Part shown: positions 17,874-27,388 of the stretch, piece after piece
Numbering within the stretch: position 1 is the first letter of the stretch
How the letters are laid out: the number at the start of each line of letters is the position of its first letter
From: a virus
Direction: 5' to 3' (one strand)
Virus record (IMG/VR): IMGVR_UViG_3300020474_000062
Coordinates: 1-32,152 of that record
DNA: 32,152 nucleotides
Position numbers and translations under genes: made by a program
The notes under the pieces: model-generated
Seen by the model: the letters and a program-made list of their open reading frames with translations, nothing else
Told to the model about the DNA's origin: nothing
Databases searched by the model: none

Positions 17874-20800
17874 ATGGCAGAATTTAAATTAGGTAGAATT
17901 AGATTTGTTTGGAAAGATGCGTGGGTAACTGGCACATCTTATTATAGAGATGACGTTATACGCTTTGGAGGCAGGGTATACATTTGTGTAACAGGCCACA
18001 CAGCGGCGGCAGACTTTTTTACAGACTTAGATGTTTCACCAACAAAATGGAATCTAGTAAGTGATGGTCAATCATGGAAGGGCGATTGGGCAATAAGTAC
18101 TTCTTATGTTTATAATGATATTGTAAAATACGGTGCAAATCTTTATATAGCTAAAGCAGTACACACTTCAAACTCTTCTGCAACTGCTGGATTAGAAGCA
18201 GACATAGCTAATTGGGATTTATTTGGCGCAGGGCTTGATTGGAAAAGCACTTGGTCGACTAATACAAGATATAAAGCAAACGATTTAGTCAGATATGGAG
18301 GACAAACTTATGTTTGTAATACACACCATACATCAAATGCTTCAGCATCAAGCGGATTAGAAGCTGACCAAGCAAAATGGGATTCATTTAATCCTGGAGT
18401 AGAATATAAAACTGCTTGGGCAACAGGTATAAGATATAAAGTAAATGACGTTGTAAAATACGGTGGTGGACTATACATTGCAACATCAGCACATACTTCA
18501 AGCACATTTGCTGGGGATAGTGCAAATTGGAGCGAGTTTGTAGAAGGCATTCAATTTGAAAATGTTTGGGCGCCTGGAGGAATCTACCAAAAAGGTGATA
18601 TAGTCAGATGGGGCGGCTATCAGTATATTGCACTTAGACAAAATACAGATGTTAAGTGTACATCAAGTACAGCAGACTGGCAAGTATTTTCAAAAGGAAT
18701 GAATTTTAGAGGAATATGGGGTGATGACTCTTCCTCACAAGATTATTTAACAGGTGATGTTGTTACTGTAGGTGGCCATACATACATGGCAAAAGCTGAT
18801 AGTAATAACAAAGAACCAGGATATGCAGGTGACTGGACAACATATTGGGACTTACTAAATTACGGATTTAAATTTAGAGGCCAGTGGATGGACGATGCTT
18901 ATTATGTCATTGGCGATGTTATAAGATTTGGCACCAATGCTTATGTTTGTGTAAAATCACATGTATCAGAAGGCGATGATTACTCAACTGAAACTAGAAC
19001 TGGTGCAGGCGGTGGAGCACAAAACTCTAAACCAGATTTAGATAGTACAGGAACATTTTGGAACTTGTTAGTTACAGGATCTGAAACAAGTGTACTTACA
19101 ACTACAGGTGACTTGGTTTACTATGGTGGATCTGGACCAACTAGATTGCCTATTGGTACTGACGGACAGGTGCTTAGAGTTTCAAATAGTGGAGTTCCAG
19201 AATGGACATATTTTGGAGAAAATCCAGATGTGTATTATGTTTCACCAAACGGAGTTGATGCAAAAGCTCCAGTTAGAGGTACAACAATAGAATCTCCGTT
19301 CAAAACGATTAGATTTGCTTGTATGCAGATTGAAAATGGCACAAAGTATCCAGAAGCAAGAAGACTTTTAGAATTAAACAGAATTTTTATACAAAGAGAA
19401 ATTGTAGAATGGGTAGAATATCAAGTAGCTAATACTATTTCTCCATTTACAGGTTCTTACAAATACGAACAAACAAAATGTGAAAGAGACATGGGGTATA
19501 TTGTTGATGCAATTATATACGATCTGTGTCACGGCGGAAATGTTAAAAGTAGAGAGTCAGCGTTAGAATATACTGACAATGCTCCTAACTTTTATTTGCA
19601 AGGACAAAAAGAAGAAACGGTTGCCGCTATTAATTATGGATTAACAGTTATAGGTAATGTTTTAGCACAAACAGATCCTTCAACAAATTATCAAACAACG
19701 AACGGTGATAATTCAACAGCTATAGTAGTACAATATAAGCAATCTTCATTAATAGCAGAAGGAACTTCTACTGCACTTGGTATAGATGCTAATATTAAAA
19801 TTATTACAGATGCTATTACAGCAGGTGTTAATACAAATGTTCCAGCAAGAATCGAAAAGAATACACTTGTTAGAGTAGCAACTGGAACTTATAAAGAAGT
19901 ATTACCTATTAGAGTACCAGCACTTTGCTGTGTAATGGGTGACGAACTTCGTGCAGTAAGTGTAAGTCCACAAACAAAAGCAGACTCTATTGCAACTGAA
20001 AAAGTTGATGCAAAATGGAGTTTAAAAGCAATTGATAGATTATCAGAAGTTGTAGGACATGTAGTTTCTGGAGCAGGCATAACCGGAACAAAAGCTACAA
20101 TGACAAACACACAAGATGTAACATGGCCTATCGGAGATCATAAGGAAAAGAAATCTGCAGAATTATTAGGTAGAGTTATAAAACGTAACATAGACAAAGG
20201 TGTTCAAACAATGGTTGAGGCCATTTACACTCCTGCGTATGATATGTCAACTCCAGCTAAAGGATATGCTAGAAATAATATCTTGTTAAACAAAGAATTT
20301 TTACAAGAAGAAATTATTTCATATATTTCTGCAAATTATACAACAATAAAATATAGTAAAACAAAATGTAGAAGAGATGTTTGTTACATACTAGATGCAT
20401 TGGCATATGATTTAACTTATGGCGGAAACTGGCAAATGCAAAATGCAGGTTTAGCATACTGGAGTGGTACAAATGTTTTATCACAAAACTTAACAGAAAA
20501 AACTGCTACACTAGGTGCATATGGCTACTTAAAAACAATTTTACAAACAGTAGGACAAAACTTTACACTTAGTCCTGTGTTAAACTCTTTATACACTCAA
20601 AAGACAGGATCAAATAACAGTACATCAGGCGTAGCAAGTACTATTGCTACTTTGATGCAAGGTATAATTGATATTATTAATAACGGTCCAACAGCCGCAA
20701 GTATTACATATCCTGATACATCAGGAGTAAATTCTGCGTTAATAGATGCTTCTAACAGTCTTAGGGAATCTGTTGTAGAAATTGCTGAAGATGCTATAGA

Positions 20801-23800
20801 CTTTGTTAGTGAAAACTTCGGAACATACAGACATAAAAGCTACTATTGCAGAAGAGATATTAGAAAAATTGTTAAAGATTTAAAATATGACGTAGCAATG
20901 GGTACAAATTTTAATGCTGTATATACAGGTATTTCTTATAAAAGAGGAAACGCACAATATACGCAATCTACACAGATGACACAAACTATTGCTGGAATAA
21001 ACAAAGCAAGAGATTTGTTAAAAGTTTCTGTCACAACTGATGGATCCAGTGCAACTGGATCAAGTAATGCTTCAAGTAGAATTACTACAGCATTTAACGA
21101 AGTAACAAATATTATTGAACTTGGTGTATTATCAAATACTAAACCAGGAGACGGTGTAGCTGATGCATTGACATTACCGAGTCCTGCAGGTGTTGTACAG
21201 GACAAAGTTGATGCTAAAAACTTGTTAATAGGAAATAAAGCATTTATAGTAGCAGACGTTAATGCTTGGGTAGCAGTCAATCATGGAAGTCATTCTCATA
21301 CTGTTGCAAAGTGTACTAGAGATACAGAATATCTAATTGATGCGTTAGCATATGACGTGCTATATGGTGGTAATCAAGCGGCGTCAAGAATTGCAGATAG
21401 TTTTATCGATGACGACTTAATTCTTACATACGGTGTAGACGGAAGCGGAACAGCCGTTGTAAGAGGTGCATATACACACATGAAGTCTATCTTAGACGAC
21501 ATTGTACAAGAAAGTTCAATCACAAAACAAACAGGAAACAGTGAAACACAGGTAACTTACGGAGCGGCGGCTACAGCAACTGAAGCGGCTTCGGTACAAG
21601 CAGGTGTTGATCTTACACTTGATGTTTTACAAACTAGAACACCATCAGGCGCAACTTATAATCCCTTCACAGGTGACATGGTTGTAACTATTGGTGCTCA
21701 TAATTTAGAAGTAGGCGGCGAAGTAAGAATTGCTGATAATGCAATTAGATTTACTTGTGCAATGGACGGTAATGCAACAAATCATGATTATCCAAGATCT
21801 ACAGATCCAGCACATAAGAAAAGATTAAGAATTACAGCAGAAACAGCGACAACAATTACTGTTAATGTTGGCCAATCTCAAAATACATCAGCACACTCAT
21901 TTGTGAGTGGTGTAGCAGATAGCATATTAGTATTACAAGCTAAACCTATTACATACCCTGCAATTACTTGGGCAGATTCTGAATATCAAACTGCATTTGC
22001 TAACATAGAAAGTGATTTAGAAGAAACTATTAGAGGTGTTGTACAATACATAAGTGATACATACCAAAAGCTAGTATACGATCATGCAAAGTGTACTAGA
22101 GATTTAAAATACATAGTGGATGCGTGTAGATATGATTTCATGTTAGGTACAAATATGGCCAGTATGTTTGCGGCATATGCATACCTACGAAATACTGCAT
22201 CTAAAAAAACTATAGGAAGTCAAAAAGATTTTTCATTAGCGGCTTTAGAGTTTGAAAGAAAAGCGGCACTGAAAAAAGTTAACTTTAATGCAACTGCGGT
22301 CTCAGGAATAAACTTTACTTGGGAATGGATATCAGACATAATTTTTGGAGCAGGTAACGAAGCAAACAATAAACAAATTTCAGAACTTAATAATTTTGCG
22401 GCTCAAAGAATGCTCGAACTTAACAAAGAGTTTTTAGTTGAAGAAGCAACTAGTTATGTAGATACTCACTTTAAGTCTACCATTGAATCTACAAACGTTA
22501 CAAGTTCACAGATTAGTGTTGGTAGAAACTTTACTCCTAATGCAGTAACTTACAATGCTACTACAGGTATAATGGTATTAACATTTCCTACAGCACACAA
22601 CCTTACAACTAACGATCATGTAAAAATTAAAAAAGATAGCTTAGTGTTTACTTGCTCGTTCGACGGTCATAGTAGTAATCATCCATATCCAAGAGTTTCG
22701 GATATGGCCCATGATACACTATTAAGAGTTAGAGCCGCAACAACATATACAATTACAGTTGACGTTGGATCATCACCAGTTGGGCAAAGATATACCCATA
22801 CTTTTGTAAGTTCTACTGCAAACTCTGTAATGACTCAAAACGCAACTTGGTTAGAAGAACATCTTGCAGTTAAATTTGTAGACGAAGGAGACTCTAGTAC
22901 TTCTGTATCAGATTTAGGATTAGTTGCAGGAACAACTTATTATGTTAAAGAAGTTGTAAATGATAACGAGTTTACAATTTCAGAAACACCTGGCGGTTCT
23001 AAGAAAACAATTCTTGAAAGCCAATCAAATTGTACTGTACAACCAATATATGATCATCAATTTACAACTGCATGTTCAAGAGACGTTAGAGAAATTGTAG
23101 ATGGAATGAAATGGGATCTAGTTTATCCTAAAGATTATACTAGACCATATACATGCTCTTTCTCACATGATGTTGAACTTGTATTACCAGCAAACTACAG
23201 ATCAAAATTTTCAGCAAGGTATTATATTAATGCTGTAATGGGATCTCAAGAAGAAGATATGTACTACTTGAGAAATGCAACAGGATTAAGATTACAATCA
23301 CTTAAAGATTTAAATGGTGATTTATTACAAGCAAACGCATATGGTACTAGCAGAGTTAGTGCAGGTGCTTATGCATCACTTGATCCAGGTTGGGGACCAG
23401 ATGATAAGAGAGTATGGATTACTGAAAGATCACCGTATGTACAAAACGTAACTACATTTGGTAATGCGGCAATAGGTCAAAAGATTGATGGTGCATTACA
23501 CAACGGTGGTAACGATTCAATCGTGTCAAACGACTTTACACAGGTTATATCAGATGGTATAGGTGCTTGGATTACTAACAATGGTAGAGCTGAGCTTGTG
23601 TCTGTGTTTACTTACTATTCACACATTGGTTACTTAGCTGAAGCAGGCGGTAGAATACGTGCAACAAATGGTAACAACTCATACGGAACATTTGGATCTG
23701 TTGCAGAAGGTGTAGACAACACTGAAATAGCTGTAACAGGAATTGTTGATAACAAATTCCAATTCAAAGCTACTGCAACAAAAGTAGAAACAGATGGTAA

Positions 23801-26570
23801 TCAACCAATAACAATTGAATTCGATCATGCAGGTAATAATTACACAGAATCTGCTATTGGCATATTTGGTTCTGGTACTGGAGCAAAAACTGAAGCAGAC
23901 GAGTTTAGAGACAATGCTGTTAATAGAATTAGAATTTTAGATCTTGATGATTCCAGTGGAGATTTAGGCGGTAAAGGATACATTGTAACAACAAATACTG
24001 CACAAACAGGAACAACATCTGCAATTACTATTGCGGCAACTGATGGTAGATCAGATAGTGCATATGTAGGAATGAGAGTTGTTATTACAGGCGGACAAGC
24101 TGTAGGACAGTATGGTAAAATTAGCACATACAACAGTGGTGCGAAATTGGCCGCGGTACTTAAAAATGACGGAACCTCTGGTTGGGAACATCTAAATCCA
24201 GGAACACCTATTGTTGCTCCTAATGCAACATCAATTTACTTGATAGAACCTTGCATAGAGTTTAGTGCTCCACCACATACCTCAGTTGCACAAGTTTTAG
24301 GTGCAAATAGAAATACTACTGACATGGAGTATTGTGAAACAGCAAATATCTATAGTAATATTCAAGGTACAGAGACAACAACAGCTGGTACTAGTTCTAG
24401 ATTTACAGTTTATAGGAACACAAGCAAATATGTTGTAACAGTACAGAACGGTGGAACATCATATGCACGGGGCGACACAATAGTTATACCAGGAACAAGT
24501 TTAGGCGGTGCAACACCAGCAAATGATTTGACACTAACTGTTACAAGTATAAACAGTACGACTGGTGCAATAACTGTTGTTGACTCAGATGGCTTAGGCC
24601 TTTCAGGAGCATTCCTAGAAGTTGCAAGTGCATCAGCAGATGTTCGTAAGAGTGTAGACTTTGGTGCAAACTGGACCTCAGCTACATTACCAGGAACAGC
24701 ACCTACAGGATCTGTTAAACTTTGCACAGGAGTATTAAATGACGGATCGTCAACAGAAAGAACAAGTTCAACAGTAATTGTATCACAAGCGAGTGTTAGC
24801 ACTAAACCTGTATGGTATAGTGCAGACAATACTACTTGGACTAACGCAAATGATCTTCCAGGCGGACCTTACAATTCAGAACCACATATATGTTTTGGTA
24901 AAAACAAGTTCTTCTTAATATTTGAAGGCTCAAGACATGTTTTTGAATCAGGTGACGGTGGTGCAACATGGGTACAGAATAGTAATGCATTAGCTACAAC
25001 TGGTTATACAGGCATAGCATATGGGGCAGAAAGAGTTGTTGCTGTTAGAGGCGGAACAACTACTGCGGCATATGCGGCATTTAATAATGCAGATACATGG
25101 ACAACTACTACACTACCAGGTACAAGTGCTTGGGTGGGTGTTGCATTTGGTAAGAACAGATTTATTACTATTGCTAGTGACGACAACAAAGCGGCATATA
25201 GTCAGGATAGAGGAGCTACTTGGATTGATGCTACAGCTCCAAGCGTAGACGGTTCTAGTATAGTACAGTATACACACATTAAGTACGGACAAGGACTGTT
25301 TATGGCAGTTGGACCAGGAAACGCATCAGATTTAGAAGCATACAATTCAGTTTCAGTAACTGAAGACGGAGCAAATTGGACAACTAGAACTGCAATAGGC
25401 GACCCAGATGGTGCTATTACAGGTTACCAGGCAGTTTGTTTTGGTAATCCAAATCAAGTAGGTTACTGGATGGCCAAAGGTAATGGTACAACAGAACAAC
25501 ATATTGCAAGGATGCAAACAGGTGTTACAGCAATTGGTAGAGCTGGAGTTGCAAGTGAAAAGATTTTTGAAGTAAGATTAGTTGAGCCAGGTTGTGGATA
25601 TGTTAGTGGTGCACCTACAATGACAATAACAGATCCTAACAATGTATTTGATGTTCAAACTACAGTAAGATTAGGAAGTGGATGTTTAGGTAATCCAACA
25701 TTTACTAATAGAGGTAGTGGATACGCGGCGGCATCAGCTGAATTGTCAAGCACTGGAAACAATGGTTTTGCAGACTTCTTCCAGACAGGCACATTTGTTG
25801 CAGTTAGACAACTTACTGAAAGACCAACACCAGGGTCAAATGTTGTGTTTGATAGCATACCTAATCAGGTATACAAACTAGTAAACACAGTTACGTTCCT
25901 TGGTACACAGGACGGAAGTTATACAACATTCCTTAATGTTTCGCCTAACATGACACATGCTTTATCACCACCACATGGTGATCCAACTACAATGAGAATT
26001 AGATATTCTCAAGTACGTTTAACAGGACACGATTTCTTAGATATTGGTACAGGAGGATTTACATCTACAAATTATCCTGGAACACCTGCAATAGCACCGA
26101 TACCAGCTCAAGAAACTAATCAAAATAACGGCGGTAGGGTGTTCTTTACATCAACTGACCAAGATGGTAACTTTAGAGTTGGTGACTTGTTTAACGTTGA
26201 ACAAGCAACAGGTGTTGCTACATTGAATGCAGACGCATTTAATATTGCAGGATTACAAGAACTTTCATTGGGAGAGGTTACACTAGGCGGTAACTCTGCG
26301 GCAGTTTCAGAATTTAGTACAGATCAGTTTATGACTGCAAATTCAGATAGTGTTGTTCCAACCCAACGTGCAGTTAAGGCATACATAGAGGCACAAATTG
26401 GTGGCGGTGGTGCGTCACTAAACGTTAATACTGTAACAGCTGGAGATATTTTTATTGGTACCAATCAGATTACCACCGTGACTGGTACTACGATAAATAT
26501 CAATGCTACAGTTAACTTTAAAGGTGGGGTCGTAGGATTACCACTAGCAATTAACTATATGTTAAGATAA
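17874..26570 (+). CDS. Giant modular fibre, 2898 aa, with helical C-x-RD modules in a beta-helix
   Basis: This is the largest gene in the window and a paralogue of the 1848-aa fibre, starting MAEFKLGRIRFVWK against MSEFKLERFKYNWK. Residues 1-~402 are seven W/Y/GD/HTS repeats. The beta-helix starts near 452 (VYYVSPNGVDA, PFKTIRFACMQ) and is split by helical modules with the signature C-x-RD...IVDA..YD...GGN, their cysteines at about 536, 832, 992, 1147, 1407 and 1734. Two YN..TG...F.C..DG modules (~1260-1360 and ~1557-1650) are embedded between them. The helix resumes at ERSPYVQN (~1852) and NNGRAELVSVFTYYS (~1903). An Asp-box propeller covers ~2246-2552. STDQDGNFRVGDLF (~2760) and PTQRAVKAYIE precede the C-terminus. 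A receptor-binding or tail-tip role is inferred. Confidence 0.87.
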   Translation: MAEFKLGRIRFVWKDAWVTGTSYYRDDVIRFGGRVYICVTGHTAAADFFTDLDVSPTKWNLVSDGQSWKGDWAISTSYVYNDIVKYGANLYIAKAVHTSNSSATAGLEADIANWDLFGAGLDWKSTWSTNTRYKANDLVRYGGQTYVCNTHHTSNASASSGLEADQAKWDSFNPGVEYKTAWATGIRYKVNDVVKYGGGLYIATSAHTSSTFAGDSANWSEFVEGIQFENVWAPGGIYQKGDIVRWGGYQYIALRQNTDVKCTSSTADWQVFSKGMNFRGIWGDDSSSQDYLTGDVVTVGGHTYMAKADSNNKEPGYAGDWTTYWDLLNYGFKFRGQWMDDAYYVIGDVIRFGTNAYVCVKSHVSEGDDYSTETRTGAGGGAQNSKPDLDSTGTFWNLLVTGSETSVLTTTGDLVYYGGSGPTRLPIGTDGQVLRVSNSGVPEWTYFGENPDVYYVSPNGVDAKAPVRGTTIESPFKTIRFACMQIENGTKYPEARRLLELNRIFIQREIVEWVEYQVANTISPFTGSYKYEQTKCERDMGYIVDAIIYDLCHGGNVKSRESALEYTDNAPNFYLQGQKEETVAAINYGLTVIGNVLAQTDPSTNYQTTNGDNSTAIVVQYKQSSLIAEGTSTALGIDANIKIITDAITAGVNTNVPARIEKNTLVRVATGTYKEVLPIRVPALCCVMGDELRAVSVSPQTKADSIATEKVDAKWSLKAIDRLSEVVGHVVSGAGITGTKATMTNTQDVTWPIGDHKEKKSAELLGRVIKRNIDKGVQTMVEAIYTPAYDMSTPAKGYARNNILLNKEFLQEEIISYISANYTTIKYSKTKCRRDVCYILDALAYDLTYGGNWQMQNAGLAYWSGTNVLSQNLTEKTATLGAYGYLKTILQTVGQNFTLSPVLNSLYTQKTGSNNSTSGVASTIATLMQGIIDIINNGPTAASITYPDTSGVNSALIDASNSLRESVVEIAEDAIDFVSENFGTYRHKSYYCRRDIRKIVKDLKYDVAMGTNFNAVYTGISYKRGNAQYTQSTQMTQTIAGINKARDLLKVSVTTDGSSATGSSNASSRITTAFNEVTNIIELGVLSNTKPGDGVADALTLPSPAGVVQDKVDAKNLLIGNKAFIVADVNAWVAVNHGSHSHTVAKCTRDTEYLIDALAYDVLYGGNQAASRIADSFIDDDLILTYGVDGSGTAVVRGAYTHMKSILDDIVQESSITKQTGNSETQVTYGAAATATEAASVQAGVDLTLDVLQTRTPSGATYNPFTGDMVVTIGAHNLEVGGEVRIADNAIRFTCAMDGNATNHDYPRSTDPAHKKRLRITAETATTITVNVGQSQNTSAHSFVSGVADSILVLQAKPITYPAITWADSEYQTAFANIESDLEETIRGVVQYISDTYQKLVYDHAKCTRDLKYIVDACRYDFMLGTNMASMFAAYAYLRNTASKKTIGSQKDFSLAALEFERKAALKKVNFNATAVSGINFTWEWISDIIFGAGNEANNKQISELNNFAAQRMLELNKEFLVEEATSYVDTHFKSTIESTNVTSSQISVGRNFTPNAVTYNATTGIMVLTFPTAHNLTTNDHVKIKKDSLVFTCSFDGHSSNHPYPRVSDMAHDTLLRVRAATTYTITVDVGSSPVGQRYTHTFVSSTANSVMTQNATWLEEHLAVKFVDEGDSSTSVSDLGLVAGTTYYVKEVVNDNEFTISETPGGSKKTILESQSNCTVQPIYDHQFTTACSRDVREIVDGMKWDLVYPKDYTRPYTCSFSHDVELVLPANYRSKFSARYYINAVMGSQEEDMYYLRNATGLRLQSLKDLNGDLLQANAYGTSRVSAGAYASLDPGWGPDDKRVWITERSPYVQNVTTFGNAAIGQKIDGALHNGGNDSIVSNDFTQVISDGIGAWITNNGRAELVSVFTYYSHIGYLAEAGGRIRATNGNNSYGTFGSVAEGVDNTEIAVTGIVDNKFQFKATATKVETDGNQPITIEFDHAGNNYTESAIGIFGSGTGAKTEADEFRDNAVNRIRILDLDDSSGDLGGKGYIVTTNTAQTGTTSAITIAATDGRSDSAYVGMRVVITGGQAVGQYGKISTYNSGAKLAAVLKNDGTSGWEHLNPGTPIVAPNATSIYLIEPCIEFSAPPHTSVAQVLGANRNTTDMEYCETANIYSNIQGTETTTAGTSSRFTVYRNTSKYVVTVQNGGTSYARGDTIVIPGTSLGGATPANDLTLTVTSINSTTGAITVVDSDGLGLSGAFLEVASASADVRKSVDFGANWTSATLPGTAPTGSVKLCTGVLNDGSSTERTSSTVIVSQASVSTKPVWYSADNTTWTNANDLPGGPYNSEPHICFGKNKFFLIFEGSRHVFESGDGGATWVQNSNALATTGYTGIAYGAERVVAVRGGTTTAAYAAFNNADTWTTTTLPGTSAWVGVAFGKNRFITIASDDNKAAYSQDRGATWIDATAPSVDGSSIVQYTHIKYGQGLFMAVGPGNASDLEAYNSVSVTEDGANWTTRTAIGDPDGAITGYQAVCFGNPNQVGYWMAKGNGTTEQHIARMQTGVTAIGRAGVASEKIFEVRLVEPGCGYVSGAPTMTITDPNNVFDVQTTVRLGSGCLGNPTFTNRGSGYAAASAELSSTGNNGFADFFQTGTFVAVRQLTERPTPGSNVVFDSIPNQVYKLVNTVTFLGTQDGSYTTFLNVSPNMTHALSPPHGDPTTMRIRYSQVRLTGHDFLDIGTGGFTSTNYPGTPAIAPIPAQETNQNNGGRVFFTSTDQDGNFRVGDLFNVEQATGVATLNADAFNIAGLQELSLGEVTLGGNSAAVSEFSTDQFMTANSDSVVPTQRAVKAYIEAQIGGGGASLNVNTVTAGDIFIGTNQITTVTGTTININATVNFKGGVVGLPLAINYMLR
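23526..23557 (+). repeat. 32-bp exact direct repeat, copy 2
   Basis: This is identical to 14668-14699 and encodes the same beta-helix segment in the larger of the two giant fibres. Confidence 0.75.
26492..26499 (+). promoter_or_regulatory. Possible internal late promoter
   Basis: GATAAATA, the same octamer found in the gaps at 7636 and 17847, lies within the last 26 codons of the 2898-aa gene, 87 bases before the next start at 26587. It could start a transcript for the small genes and the adhesin array, but it also encodes residues TININ, so chance is possible. Confidence 0.3.
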
Positions 26571-26586
26571 CATTGGAGAGAGAAAA

Positions 26587-26907
26587 ATGGCAACAGGAAT
26601 ATTAGGTTCAGGAGATTTATCACCGGCTACTAATACTACTATATACACAGTTCCTGCAACTACTTTTAGTGTTGTCTCTGTTAGTATTTGTAACAGAGGA
26701 ACAAGCACTTCAGCAGTAAGAATTGCAGTTGCGGCGGCAGACACGCCGACAAACGCTGAATTTATAGAGTATGACGCACAACTTTTACCAAAAGGTGTCG
26801 TTGAAAGAACAGGTATAGTCTTGGACACAACTAAAAAAATAGTAGTAAGATCTACACTAGCTAACTGTTCTGCAGTAGTTATGGGTGTAGAAACATCTAC
26901 AGCATAA
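26587..26907 (+). CDS. Small beta-rich structural protein (106 aa), paralogue group
   Basis: Third member of the small beta-strand group also found at 1590 and 11566. It has the strand order TIYTVPATTFSVVSVSICNRG, AVRIAVAAAD, EYDAQLLPKGV, KIVVRSTLANC and ends VVMGVETSTA, mirroring the KIVLSTGDKI and VSYLEV strands of the first copy. Similarity among the three is weak except for length, strand pattern and ending, so common descent is likely but not proven. It begins 16 bases after the 2898-aa gene with a GGAGAGAG ribosome site. No membrane segment is seen. A fibre-associated role is inferred from its recurring position. Confidence 0.78.
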   Translation: MATGILGSGDLSPATNTTIYTVPATTFSVVSVSICNRGTSTSAVRIAVAAADTPTNAEFIEYDAQLLPKGVVERTGIVLDTTKKIVVRSTLANCSAVVMGVETSTA

Positions 26908-26923
26908 GGAAAAAGGAAGTGAC

Positions 26924-27379
26924 ATGGGCAGAAAAATAAGTTTAGGTATATATCCACAAACCGACAGTACATTGACAGGACAACTGGCTGATCGACCTAC
27001 AACTGCAAATGCTGGTGTTAAATTTTTTAACACAGATAGCAATCAGTTAGAAATATATAATGGCTCTGGATGGCATGCTATTCATGAAACATTGAATGCG
27101 GCATTAACATCTAGTGCAGGAGTTTCATCTAATAGAAGTTATTGGGTTGATACAACTGGCGGTGCTGTTACTGCATCATTACCTGCTTCTCCTGCTCAAT
27201 ACGATAGAATTAAGTTTGCAGATTCTCATAATACGTTTGGATCAAATGCATTAACAATAGACCGTAATGGCAAATTGATAGCAGGTACAGCAGACAATAT
27301 GACTGTAGATACTCCAGGAGCATCATTCACATTGATATTTCATGGTGACACAGCAGGTTGGAAGGTTGAAGTAATTTAA
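26924..27379 (+). CDS. Short fibre or tip protein (151 aa)
   Basis: Residues ~15-55 hold a degenerate copy of the QRP...RYNT..E.Y..G.W module (here QLADRPTTANAGVKFFNT, then LEIYNGSGW), linking it to the larger fibres. The C-terminal ~80 residues follow the pattern YWVDTTGGAVTASLPASP, then DRIKFAD, LTIDRNGKLI and a final FTLIFHGDTAGWKV. I recognise this as a beta domain common at the ends of phage tail fibres and appendage proteins. A ribosome site of the AAGGAAG type precedes the ATG, and the next gene follows within ten bases. It is likely a short trimeric tip or connector protein for the adhesins downstream. Confidence 0.8.
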   Translation: MGRKISLGIYPQTDSTLTGQLADRPTTANAGVKFFNTDSNQLEIYNGSGWHAIHETLNAALTSSAGVSSNRSYWVDTTGGAVTASLPASPAQYDRIKFADSHNTFGSNALTIDRNGKLIAGTADNMTVDTPGASFTLIFHGDTAGWKVEVI

Positions 27380-27388
27380 GGAAAGACG

